Of a DNA stretch of 64,000 bases, positions 25,018-33,221 are shown piece after piece. Numbering within the stretch: position 1 is the stretch's first letter; each line of letters opens with the position of its first letter. The stretch is from CAKMMH01 sp927798255 (GTDB lineage Bacteria > Bdellovibrionota_C > UBA2361 > CAKMMH01). The position numbers and the translations under genes are program-made. Under the pieces are notes generated by a model. That model did no database searches. It worked only from the letters and a program-made list of their open reading frames with translations, and was not told where the DNA came from. The stretch spans positions 62,001 through 126,000 of the forward strand of contig JAXFOK010000005.1 of NCBI GenBank assembly GCA_034180415.1, written 5' to 3'.

Positions 25018-26937
25018 ATGGGAAAAATAATTGGTATAGACTTAGGAACAACAAATTCATGTGTTGCTGTAATGGAAGGTAGCTCTGCTGTTGTAATAGC
25101 TAATGCAGAAGGCGCAAGGACTACCCCATCAGTTGTTGCTGTTACTGATTCTAAGGAAAGATTAGTAGGGCAGATTGCAAAAAGACAGGCAGTTACAAAT
25201 CCCAAGAATACGATTTTTGCTGTTAAAAGATTAATTGGTAGAAAATATGATTCAGAGGAAGTTAATAGGGCTAAAAAAGTTTTACCTTATGAGCTTGTTT
25301 CTGCAAAAAATGGAGATGCTTGGGTTAAACTTGCAGGAGAGGATAAAAGCCCTCAAGAGATTTCTGCTATGATTTTAGGAAAGATGAAGCAAGCTGCTGA
25401 AGATTACTTAGGAGAAACAGTAACAGATGCTGTAATTACAGTTCCTGCTTACTTTAACGATGCTCAAAGACAAGCAACAAAAGACGCTGGTAAAATTGCC
25501 GGGCTTAATGTTCAAAGAATTATAAACGAGCCTACAGCTGCAGCTCTTTCTTATGGTGTGGAAAAATCAGGTGGTGAAAAGACAATTGCAGTATTTGACC
25601 TTGGTGGTGGTACGTTTGATATTTCAATCCTTGAGCTTGCAGAAGGTGTGTTCGAAGTAAAATCAACAAATGGTGATACATACTTAGGTGGTGAAGATTT
25701 TGACTTAAGGATTGTTGATTATCTTGCAGATGAATTTAAGAAAGATAATGGTATCGATTTAAGAAATGACACCATGGCACTTCAAAGATTAAAAGAAGCT
25801 GCTGAGAAGGCTAAACATGAGCTTTCATCTTCTATGGAAACAGATGTTAACTTGCCATTTATTACAGCTGATGCATCTGGTCCAAAACATTTAAATATTA
25901 AATTAAGTCGTTCAAAACTTGAACAGTTATGTGCTGACTTATTAGATAGATTAGATGGACCTTGCCAAATAGCTTTAAAAGATGCTGGTATTTCAACTTC
26001 TGATATTCATGATGTTGTACTTGTAGGTGGTATGACTCGTATGCCTGCAGTACAAGAAAGAGTTAAGAGAATATTTGGAAAAGAAGCTTCTAAAAATGTT
26101 AACCCTGACGAAGCTGTAGCAATTGGTGCTGCAATTCAAGGTGGTGTTTTACAAGGTGACGTTAAAGATGTTCTTTTACTTGATGTAACTCCATTAAGTT
26201 TAGGTATCGAAACATATGGTGGTGTGTTTACAAAGCTTATTGATAAAAACACAACAATTCCTGTAGAAAAATCACAGGTTTTCTCAACTGCTGCAGATAA
26301 CCAGCCTGCCGTTTCGATTCATGTTCTTCAAGGTGAAAGAGAGATGGCAAGTGATAATAAAACACTTGGACGTTTTGAGCTCGTTGGTATTCCACCTGCT
26401 CCTCGTGGTATTCCTCAAATTAGAGTTACATTTAAAATTGATAGTAACGGTATTGTTGCTGTATCTGCAAAAGATGAGGGAACAGGAAAAGAACAATCAA
26501 TTACAATTACTGCTTCATCTGGTTTAAGTGATGCGGAAATTGAAAAAATGGTAAAAGATGCTGAGCTTCATGCAGAGGAAGATAAGAATAGAAAAGAAGC
26601 AGTAGAGGCTAAGAATAACCTAGATAACTTAGTTTATACTACTGAAAAGTCAATTAAAGATTTAGATGGTAAACTTCCAGCTAGTGATAAAGAAAATGTT
26701 GAGAAAGAAATTGCCAATGCTAAGAAAGTTCTTGAAACTTCTAGTAATGACAAGAAAGCACTTACTGATGCATATGAATCTTTAATGAAAGTAAGTCATA
26801 AACTTTCAGAGGAAATGTACAAAAATGCTTCTCAGCAAAATCAACAAGCAGCAAGCGGCGCTAGCGATGCAAGCTCAAATGATTCAAAAAAATCAGATGA
26901 TGATGTAGTTGATGCTGACTATGAAGAAGTTAAGTAA
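25018..26937 (+). CDS. dnaK: Hsp70 chaperone DnaK
   Basis: A 639-residue Hsp70 chaperone. It starts GKIIGIDLGTTNSCVAVMEG, with the ATPase signatures VFDLGGGTFDISIL and VLVGGMTRMPAVQ. The linker DVLLLDVTPLSLGIET and the substrate-binding domain with ITITASSGLSD follow. The lid is helical and the tail ends DDDVVDADYEEVK, the usual bacterial DnaK C-terminus that contacts co-chaperones. Full family length; a standard gene. Confidence 0.99.
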   Translation: MGKIIGIDLGTTNSCVAVMEGSSAVVIANAEGARTTPSVVAVTDSKERLVGQIAKRQAVTNPKNTIFAVKRLIGRKYDSEEVNRAKKVLPYELVSAKNGDAWVKLAGEDKSPQEISAMILGKMKQAAEDYLGETVTDAVITVPAYFNDAQRQATKDAGKIAGLNVQRIINEPTAAALSYGVEKSGGEKTIAVFDLGGGTFDISILELAEGVFEVKSTNGDTYLGGEDFDLRIVDYLADEFKKDNGIDLRNDTMALQRLKEAAEKAKHELSSSMETDVNLPFITADASGPKHLNIKLSRSKLEQLCADLLDRLDGPCQIALKDAGISTSDIHDVVLVGGMTRMPAVQERVKRIFGKEASKNVNPDEAVAIGAAIQGGVLQGDVKDVLLLDVTPLSLGIETYGGVFTKLIDKNTTIPVEKSQVFSTAADNQPAVSIHVLQGEREMASDNKTLGRFELVGIPPAPRGIPQIRVTFKIDSNGIVAVSAKDEGTGKEQSITITASSGLSDAEIEKMVKDAELHAEEDKNRKEAVEAKNNLDNLVYTTEKSIKDLDGKLPASDKENVEKEIANAKKVLETSSNDKKALTDAYESLMKVSHKLSEEMYKNASQQNQQAASGASDASSNDSKKSDDDVVDADYEEVK

Positions 26938-26963
26938 CAAGTAGTTTTTAGCATAATTTGACC

Positions 26964-27028
26964 AAAAGTGTACTTATTTAAGAATTAGTTTATAATAAGA
27001 AAGCTAATCTTAGATGAGTGCACTTTTT
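26964..27028 (+). terminator. long hairpin between dnaK and dnaJ
   Basis: The arm at 26964-26988 (begins AAAAGTGTACTTAT) pairs with 27004-27027 (ends GAGTGCACTTTT). This gives about 24 pairs in which the few differences are mostly G-U wobbles, with one bulge, followed by a five-T run. It lies 27 bases after the dnaK stop. It resembles an intrinsic terminator or attenuator, so dnaJ would receive reduced read-through transcription. Confidence 0.75.
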
Positions 27029-27058
27029 GTTTATAATAAGAAAAATAGGAAAAAGATT

Positions 27059-28192
27059 TTGGAAAAAAGAGATTATTACGAGGTATTAGGTGTTTCAAAA
27101 AATGCAAGTAAAGCTGATATTAAGAAAGCGTATAGAGTTCTAGCATTAAAGTATCACCCAGATAAAAACAAAGGAGATAAAGAATCAGAGGATAAGTTTA
27201 AAGAGGCGACGGAAGCATATCAAGTGCTAAGTGATGATGATGCTCGTCAAAAATATGACCAGTTTGGACACGCAGCGTTTGACCAAAATGGTGGTATGGG
27301 TGGAGGCTTTGGAGGATTTGGCGATTTCTCTGGCTTTGAGGATATTTTTGGTGATATTTTTAGTTCGTTCTTTGGCGGTTCAATGCAAGGAGGGGGGCGT
27401 TCAAGAGGACAAGTTGGTGCAGACCTATCTTATGATTTAACTGTTGAATTTGAAGAATCTGTATTTGGTACAGAAAAGGAAATAAAATTAAAAAGGCGTG
27501 TAAAATGTGATGATTGTGATGGTACAGGAGCTCAAAAAGGAACGACAATAGATAAATGTCCACACTGTAAAGGAACAGGCCAAATTAGAATGCAACAAGG
27601 ATTTTTTAGCATTAGTAGAACATGCCCAGATTGTCAAGGAAGTGGTCAATTTATTAAAAATAAGTGTCAAACATGTCGAGGAACAGGAAGAAAATTATCA
27701 GAGGCTTCTCTTAAAGTTAAAGTTCCTGCTGGTATTGCTGATGGTCAAAGACTTAAATTAAGAGGTGAAGGAGAATCAGGAATTAATGGTGGTGAGTCAG
27801 GTGACCTTTATGTAAATATCAGAGTTAAGGAACACAAAGTATTTAAACGAGAAGGATATGAGCTTTTTTATGAACTTCCTGTAAATTACACCACTCTTGT
27901 TCTTGGTGGAAAAGTTGAAATGTTAACTCTTGAAGGAAAAGAGGAATTGGATATTCCGGCAGGTACTCCAGCAGAAAAAGTTTTTAAATTACGAAATCGA
28001 GGCGTTCAAATTTTAGGCACATCAAGAAGGGGAGACCTTCATATAAAAGTTGTCGTACATGTTCCTACATCAATTTCTGATGATGAAAGAAAGGCCCTTG
28101 AACTTTTAAAACAAGCTGAAAAAAAAGCCCCTAAAGTTACTGAAAAGCAAGGAGAGGGGTTGTTTGATAAGTTTAAGAAAATGTTTGTCTAA
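27059..28192 (+). CDS. dnaJ: DnaJ (Hsp40) co-chaperone
   Basis: Hsp40 partner of DnaK, about 377 residues. J domain: RDYYEVLGVSKNASKADIKK with the HPD motif in YHPDKNKGDKESE. G/F-rich linker at GGMGGGFGGFGDFSGFEDIF. Four zinc-binding repeats: CDDCDGTGAQKG, CPHCKGTGQIR, CPDCQGSGQ, CQTCRGTGR. Two beta-sandwich domains follow. I place the start at TTG 27059, giving the canonical MEKRDYYEVLGV. AGGA (27047-27050) sits 8 bases upstream, and the alternative ATG at 27014 falls inside the terminator-like hairpin and lacks a ribosome binding site. Confidence 0.95.
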   Translation: MEKRDYYEVLGVSKNASKADIKKAYRVLALKYHPDKNKGDKESEDKFKEATEAYQVLSDDDARQKYDQFGHAAFDQNGGMGGGFGGFGDFSGFEDIFGDIFSSFFGGSMQGGGRSRGQVGADLSYDLTVEFEESVFGTEKEIKLKRRVKCDDCDGTGAQKGTTIDKCPHCKGTGQIRMQQGFFSISRTCPDCQGSGQFIKNKCQTCRGTGRKLSEASLKVKVPAGIADGQRLKLRGEGESGINGGESGDLYVNIRVKEHKVFKREGYELFYELPVNYTTLVLGGKVEMLTLEGKEELDIPAGTPAEKVFKLRNRGVQILGTSRRGDLHIKVVVHVPTSISDDERKALELLKQAEKKAPKVTEKQGEGLFDKFKKMFV

Positions 28193-28320
28193 TAAAAATG
28201 GACGATGCATCGAAAAATCCCGCGTTATCTTACAAAACGCTCCTTTCGCTGTAGAAGGACTACACCTTCAAGTCGCGTTTTATAAGATGCCTTGTCTTTT
28301 TCGCGCCTCGTCCATTTTTA
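28193..28320 (+). repeat. palindromic repeat unit 1
   Basis: The outer arms TAAAAATGGACGA (28193-28205) and TCGTCCATTTTTA (28308-28320) are perfect inverted repeats. The inner arms ATCTTACAAAACGC (28227-28240) and GCGTTTTATAAGAT (28275-28288) pair with one mismatch, and a small inner stem lies around CTGTAG/CTACAC. It shares GATGCATC at the left and CGCCTC(G/A)TC at the right with unit 2. It starts immediately after dnaJ. A non-coding mobile or structured RNA element is likely. Confidence 0.7.
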
Positions 28321-28330
28321 TAAAATTAGC

Positions 28331-28435
28331 GATGCATCCAAATATACTTCGTTATTTGAGAGAGATGACTTTCCTCGCTGCATTACCAGTACAGCTCCGG
28401 AGATGTCCTCTCAAATGCCTAATTAACGCCTCATC
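28331..28435 (+). repeat. palindromic repeat unit 2
   Basis: GATGCATC (28331-28338) at the left and ACGCCTCATC (28426-28435) at the right match the ends of unit 1. The internal arms ATTTGAGAG (28354-28362) and CTCTCAAAT (28408-28416) are perfectly complementary but unrelated in sequence to those of unit 1. In both units the arms are preceded by GTT and followed by GCC. A central GCTG/CAGC stem is also present. Confidence 0.65.
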
Positions 28436-28501
28436 AATCATCATTTAAGGTTGATACGTTTTTTCTTTTAGTTATTATCATCGCAAGGGAAGAAGCGAAA
28501 T

Positions 28502-29218
28502 ATGACATTTTTTAGTATGAAAATGCGTGCGAGTCGTACAGATGGCGAAACGACTTTTCATGTATCTGGTGCCGAAAAGATACTTTCTGAACCAGAGCTT
28601 GTCGTGAATGCAAGGGCATTGATTGAACGGGCACTTCATCATGCAAAGGGAGATGCTGATTATATTTAGTTGAAAATAGAAAAAGCTACACCGGAAAGTA
28701 TAGAATATATTGATGCACTACCTGTTCATACTATTGAAGTGGATGATGTAGCATAAGGGCACGAGGCGATTTTGTCACTCTTAATGAAGCTTGGATTGAA
28801 AAATGGTGCTGACATTATGAAAAAATTTCATGAAACTTATGCAATGCGTGGTGCAATGTTATTAGATGTTGACTCTTTGGATCGTTTAGAGCCAGACCAC
28901 GCTCGTGGAATACGTGCCACTTATATGGATTCAGAGCACTCTCTATTACGTCCTGTTGATGATGGTAAAAATCATTTTCAATAAGCCATTGTCCTTGCTA
29001 GCAAGGTGTCAAATACACCACACATTATAGCTGAAATCTGTATTTTCGATGATCCTGACTACGTGACAGGTTATGTCGCTTCAAAGCAGACAGGTTATGT
29101 GCGTATAACGAAGCTTAAGGAAATAGGTAATCCAGACGATGGGCGTATTTTCCTTTATCGCGGTCAAAGAGAAGAGGTAAAAATACTATCAAATATCTTG
29201 AGAAGTAAATTGTCTTAG
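28502..29218 (+). pseudogene. bioW: 6-carboxyhexanoate-CoA ligase BioW with three in-frame stops
   Basis: BioW activates pimelate to pimeloyl-CoA at the start of biotin synthesis. The whole gene is readable in one frame for 238 codons, with the conserved start MTFFSMKMRASRTDGE, then HVSGAEKILSE, then RLEPDHARGIRATYMD, then AEICIFDDPDYVTGYVAS and DDGRIFLYRGQ. Stops interrupt it at 28667 (TAG, codon 56), 28754 (TAA, codon 85) and 28982 (TAA, codon 161), with no frameshift. Each stop is one base change from a sense codon plausible at that place. A good ribosome binding site (AAGGGAAGAAG) remains. G+C is higher than in neighbours, pointing to transfer. Confidence 0.88.
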
Positions 29219-29221
29219 TAA

Positions 29222-29678
29222 AAAACGCACCAGATATACAAATTTCAGAAACTGCATACAGATCCGTGGCAGGTTCTTGCTAACAATTTAGAGCAACTAA
29301 AAAATGCAGGACTTTACCGAAGTATTACGACTATCGACTCGCCTCAAAGTGTTCATGTAACTATAGGTGGCAAGAATTTCTTAATGCTTGCTTCTAATTC
29401 CTACCTTGGATTGACGGATGAACCTCGTGTCTGCCATGCTGCATCTGATGCGACGTTACGATTTCGGTGCAGGGGCTGGTGGGTCACGGTTCACTACAGA
29501 GAGTTTGCAACTTTATGACGAGCTTGAAAAGGCTCTCTCAGATTTTAAAGGAACTGAAGTAACACTACTTTTTAACACGGGTTATATGGCAAATGTTGGT
29601 ATATTGTCAGCCCTTAAATTAAATCGTAAATACCCTGTAATTTCTCGAATCAAATGCACATTTGTGCAAAAATTTTGA
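29222..29678 (+). pseudogene. bioF: 8-amino-7-oxononanoate synthase BioF, truncated and frameshifted
   Basis: BioF is the PLP enzyme that condenses pimeloyl-CoA and alanine after BioW. About 140 codons of the usual 390 remain: LHTDPWQVLANNLEQLKNAG, KNFLMLASNSYLGLTDEPRV, SDATLRF, then after an extra base near 29465 GAGAGGSRFTTESLQLYDEL, and VTLLFNTGYMANVGILSAL. Homology stops near 29640, so the lysine-bearing catalytic half is gone. No start codon is left in the expected place. It follows bioW in the same frame with adjacent stops, the arrangement of a bioWF operon. Confidence 0.88.
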
Positions 29679-29776
29679 GTATCATCACACTAACGGGTTT
29701 ACTAAAATTTTGGATTAATCAGTGTTTCCTTAGAGCTTTACAATGCTCTTGATACCTAATTAGTTTTTGATATTTG

Positions 29777-30082
29777 TTAATCTTCATTATCAAAATAAGG
29801 CCTAATTATTTTATATGGTTCTTTGCCGTGGATGCCAGGCCTGTAATAGTATATGTATCCTTTAGGTTCGTGCTTTTCAAGTGCAAGCTTCTTTTTTTCT
29901 TTTTCTGCTTCTGCTTTGGCTTTTTTACTTCTTTCAACTCTTGCATGTTTTGTATCTTTAATAAATCCTATAAACCAAAATACACCACTAATTAATGAAA
30001 GGATAATTATAATTAAAAATATTAAACTTCCTTCACCTTCACCTTTTTGATTTCTATGACATTTACTAAAAAATCTAAGCAT
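29777..30082 (-). CDS. small membrane protein of unknown function
   Basis: A 101-residue protein with one strong hydrophobic segment of about 25 residues (IFLIIIILSLISGVFWFIGF). A lysine/glutamate/alanine-rich stretch like a coiled coil (VERSKKAKAEAEKEKKKLAL) follows, then a tyrosine-rich tail. I do not recognise a family. It lies 52 bases downstream of the UvrA-like gene on the same strand and may be the last gene of that operon. The ribosome binding site is weak, so coding status is likely but not certain. Confidence 0.5.
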   Translation of the reverse strand: MLRFFSKCHRNQKGEGEGSLIFLIIIILSLISGVFWFIGFIKDTKHARVERSKKAKAEAEKEKKKLALEKHEPKGYIYYYRPGIHGKEPYKIIRPYFDNED

Positions 30083-30134
30083 AACAATATGAACCTATAA
30101 ATAAAATCTCACGAATTTTAATCAATACAATTTA

Positions 30135-32036
30135 TTAAATTGCTTCTAATATTATCGTATTATTTTCTATAGAACTTTCAAGTATATCTATAAATCGTAA
30201 TTTTTGAGAATTACTTAAGAATGAAAAGGCATTTTTAATGATATAAAGATTTGAATTTTGTAACTCATTGAAATTGCTAAATATGTTAATTGTATTAATA
30301 ATATTGCTAGTCAAATTATCCGTTTGGAAATTAAGCCTTAATTCCCCAAGTTTCATTTTGTTTAGTAGATCAATTTGATAGTATATCTTTTTAAAATTCT
30401 TAAAAAATTCTGATGCCTCAGTTATATTAAAGTTGTAAACTTCTTTTAAAGTTACATTTTTAAATTTTAAATTTAAAATAGTGTCATTAAATAAATTTCC
30501 ATTACATTTAGGACATATCTTATATATACCTTCTATTTCCTTAATCTTTCCTTTACCTTGGCAAATTTTGCACAAATACTTATTGCTTGTTTTTAAGAAA
30601 AAATCTTTTTTTTGAAGTCCTATAACCTTAGCATCTGTAGTTTGTAAAAAAATGTCATTAATCTTACTAAAGATATCTAAAAGATTCATTAATGTTGTAC
30701 TTTTAAAAAATAATGGATAAATAATATTAACCTTTTTATATAGATTACTTTCTTTTGCTAAATTAATAATATTTTCTAAATTTTTGTAAGAAATAATATT
30801 AACTTTATTTTTAGTTATTGTTGTTTGCAGTTTAACACTATTTCTTTGCTTAATTATTAAATTGCTATCTGTATGCTTAGTTAAGTTATAAACCTTATCA
30901 AAATTAAGTGAAAATATATCATTATTATTTTCAAATATTATTATAGATATATTCTTTAATTCTTTTAGGATTTGTTCTAAATATTTTCTCTCTATAAATG
31001 AAAGGGGATTTTGAATTATTAGGATATCATTTTTATTAATTTTATTTTTTATATCTATATAATTTAAAATATAACTTAATGTTAAATTGTTTATTTGAGA
31101 TAAAAAATTTAAAGATTCTAAACCAAAATTAATAAAATTTGCTAACAAATTTTTTATTCGTATATTCTCAATTTTTGAAATTAAGATATTAAATGGATCG
31201 TTAAGTAAAGAAGATAAACTTATATTGTTATAAAAAATATTACTTAAAGAATTTAAATCTGAATTTTTATTGAAATTATATTTTGAAGTAGGAAAATCAA
31301 ATTCGTATGAACAATTTTTGCAAATAAATTTATCATTAATGTTATAAATTTTAAAATTATTATTTTTAGTAGAGAATATAAAGAAATCATTAGTTTGGTT
31401 TTTATAATCGTTTAAAATGCTATTAAATTGATTTTTAAATGTAGTAAAATTTGATAGTGATATTTTATTTTTTACGATGTAAAAATTATTTATTTCCTTA
31501 GTGTTTATATCATCAATGTCAATTATGCTGTCATTATAGATTATATTAAATATGCCTTTTTTAATAAGCTCTTTAACGTTAATGTTGTCAGTTATGCATT
31601 TATTTTCACCAATAGCTATAATATCACCTTGATAATTATCAAAAATATTTTTTGTTAAACTTTGAGTACTATTTTTTTCTAATATATGACCACATTTGGG
31701 ACATTTGTAAGATAATGCGGGGTCATTTTTTAATATTTCATTTAATACATTAAATTTGTTTAAAATATTAAAAGAGTCATTTTGATAATCTAAACAATAA
31801 ATGTTGCTATAAAAATTATTAATTTGGCTATTAATACTTAATGGGGGAATGATTCCAAAATTTATAAGTTTATAATTTTCATTTTTAATTAAAGTATAGT
31901 TTTTTAAGTTCTTATATAAAAAAAACGTATCATTTAACTTTGATGAAAAAAGTAAAGAATGCTTATGGTATTCGAAAGAAAACTTATCTATTGAAAAATT
32001 TAATGTATCGTTATTCTTTAATCCTTTATTAACCAT
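30135..32036 (-). CDS. UvrA-derived protein lacking ATPase motifs
   Basis: A 633-residue protein that follows UvrA from end to end, yet no Walker A, signature (LSGGE) or Walker B motif remains. UvrA-like landmarks in order are: FGIIPPLSINSQ (60-71), corresponding to 'GL.PAI.I.Q'; LNEILKNDPALSYKCPKCGH (98-117); IIYNDSIIDIDDI (165-177); FICKNCSYEF (238-247). The second half has CKICQGKGKIKEIEGIYKIC (489-508) with CPKCNGN (508-514), and DTILNLKFKNVTLKEVYNF (518-536) followed by ITEASEFF (538-545), the UvrA MTVEEALEFF block. Cysteine pairs survive, but the first Walker position reads LFSSKLNDTFF. UvrA is normally about 940 residues, so this is shortened. Nucleotide-excision repair activity is not expected. 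It lies 14 bases after the SurA-like gene. Confidence 0.72.
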   Translation of the reverse strand: MVNKGLKNNDTLNFSIDKFSFEYHKHSLLFSSKLNDTFFLYKNLKNYTLIKNENYKLINFGIIPPLSINSQINNFYSNIYCLDYQNDSFNILNKFNVLNEILKNDPALSYKCPKCGHILEKNSTQSLTKNIFDNYQGDIIAIGENKCITDNINVKELIKKGIFNIIYNDSIIDIDDINTKEINNFYIVKNKISLSNFTTFKNQFNSILNDYKNQTNDFFIFSTKNNNFKIYNINDKFICKNCSYEFDFPTSKYNFNKNSDLNSLSNIFYNNISLSSLLNDPFNILISKIENIRIKNLLANFINFGLESLNFLSQINNLTLSYILNYIDIKNKINKNDILIIQNPLSFIERKYLEQILKELKNISIIIFENNNDIFSLNFDKVYNLTKHTDSNLIIKQRNSVKLQTTITKNKVNIISYKNLENIINLAKESNLYKKVNIIYPLFFKSTTLMNLLDIFSKINDIFLQTTDAKVIGLQKKDFFLKTSNKYLCKICQGKGKIKEIEGIYKICPKCNGNLFNDTILNLKFKNVTLKEVYNFNITEASEFFKNFKKIYYQIDLLNKMKLGELRLNFQTDNLTSNIINTINIFSNFNELQNSNLYIIKNAFSFLSNSQKLRFIDILESSIENNTIILEAI

Positions 32037-32050
32037 AAAAAGTTAGTAAT

Positions 32051-32980
32051 CTAAAATTTTTTATCTATAGAATAATTTTTATAAATTTCTTTTGAAAAGT
32101 AAGAATCAATAGCATCTTTTAAATGTTCTTCTTCAAGTTTTGCTTTTATAATTCTCTTTTCTTCTTCTGTCGGCTTTTTTGTCGCATCTTTTTTGGCAAC
32201 TTGGAATATGTAATATGCATTTTCTGTGTCAACAATTTTTGATACTTCATTTTCGCTAAGTTGAGAAATTGCATTAAATATTTCATTTGATAATTCATTT
32301 AACTCAAATTCACCTAAATACCCTCCATTTTTTGCATCCGGAGTTTCTGAATATTTTTTAGCTACTTCTTTAAAATCATCATTTTTAAGAGCTTCTAAAA
32401 TATCTTTTAAAACTTTTAAGCTTTCAGCCTCAGTCTTATTACCTTTTAGTATGCAAATTTGATTAAGTGAAATTTTACTATTTAATAAATTATTTTCATT
32501 AACCTTTTTAATATAGGAATTAATTTCTTCATCGGTTACGGCTGCTCCATTTCTAATAATATTGGAAGCAATTTTTGATTTTAAAATATCACTTCTTATT
32601 TGTTCTTTATAATTTTTAAAAGAAATATTTTGTTTTTTTAATTCTTCTTTGAAAGCAGGGACTGTTAATGAATTTTTGTTTGCTATTTGCGAAATGTAAC
32701 TATCTAGTTCTTTATCGGAAACACTTAGTCTCTTTTTTTGACCTTCTAATTCAACTATCGTGTCTAGTATAGCAGCATCTACAATTTTACTAGCCTGAAG
32801 ATTGTTTTTTAAATCATCATATGTCAAATGTTTGTTATATTTTTTATTTATATCTGATAATGTTATAGGTTTATCGTTAATTGTTGCAACTATAGCATCT
32901 AAAAAAAGTTCAGCATTTGCATTAATAATTGGCGTAAATAAAATAACGGCTAATACTAAGAAACGTAATTTTTTTATCAT
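32051..32980 (-). CDS. SurA-like periplasmic peptidyl-prolyl isomerase
   Basis: A 309-residue protein with a signal peptide (MIKKLRFLVLAVILFTPIINANA, cleavage after ANA). A SurA-type N-terminal chaperone domain follows (LDAIVATINDKPITLSDINK). A parvulin PpiC domain occupies residues about 175-275 (LNQICILKGNKTEAESLKVL, KKYSETPDAKNGGYLGEFEL, NAYYIFQVAKK). It helps fold and deliver outer-membrane proteins in the periplasm of diderm bacteria. It is first in an apparent minus-strand operon with the UvrA-like and small membrane genes. It is divergent from the HDOD gene, with 241 bases between. Confidence 0.85.
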   Translation of the reverse strand: MIKKLRFLVLAVILFTPIINANAELFLDAIVATINDKPITLSDINKKYNKHLTYDDLKNNLQASKIVDAAILDTIVELEGQKKRLSVSDKELDSYISQIANKNSLTVPAFKEELKKQNISFKNYKEQIRSDILKSKIASNIIRNGAAVTDEEINSYIKKVNENNLLNSKISLNQICILKGNKTEAESLKVLKDILEALKNDDFKEVAKKYSETPDAKNGGYLGEFELNELSNEIFNAISQLSENEVSKIVDTENAYYIFQVAKKDATKKPTEEEKRIIKAKLEEEHLKDAIDSYFSKEIYKNYSIDKKF

Positions 32981-33221
32981 AATAACACACTCTTTTTATT
33001 AAAAATTTTACTTTTTAAATATACAAGTTTATTTATTTCATATCAACAATTTGGGTTTAAAACCCTGTGTTATTTTTGTGATATTTTCATATATATGTGT
33101 AGTTTTAGAGATTAAATTAAAGAATATTTTAATGAATTCCGATTTTTAAACATTGAGAGTAAAGATGCAAGAATATTTTTGTAATTATTTATGTTAATTT
33201 TTACCAAAAGGAGTTTTTTAA

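Noticed and set aside
25000..25210. Minus-strand open frames opposite dnaK, rpoB, rpoC and fusA
   Set aside because: They are antisense shadows in strongly conserved genes, with no ribosome binding site and no family resemblance.
27014..27058. ATG 27014 as the start of dnaJ
   Set aside because: It lacks a ribosome binding site, lies in the arm of a terminator-like hairpin, and adds 15 residues not found in DnaJ proteins.
28164..28448. 94-codon open frame across the two hairpin repeats
   Set aside because: It begins inside dnaJ and runs through palindromic repeat DNA; the product resembles no family and the region is explained by the repeat units.
28667..28984. Stop codon reassignment or recoding to keep bioW alive
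   Set aside because: Both TAG and TAA would have to be read as sense, yet every other gene here uses TAA or TAG as its stop, and the adjacent bioF is plainly truncated.
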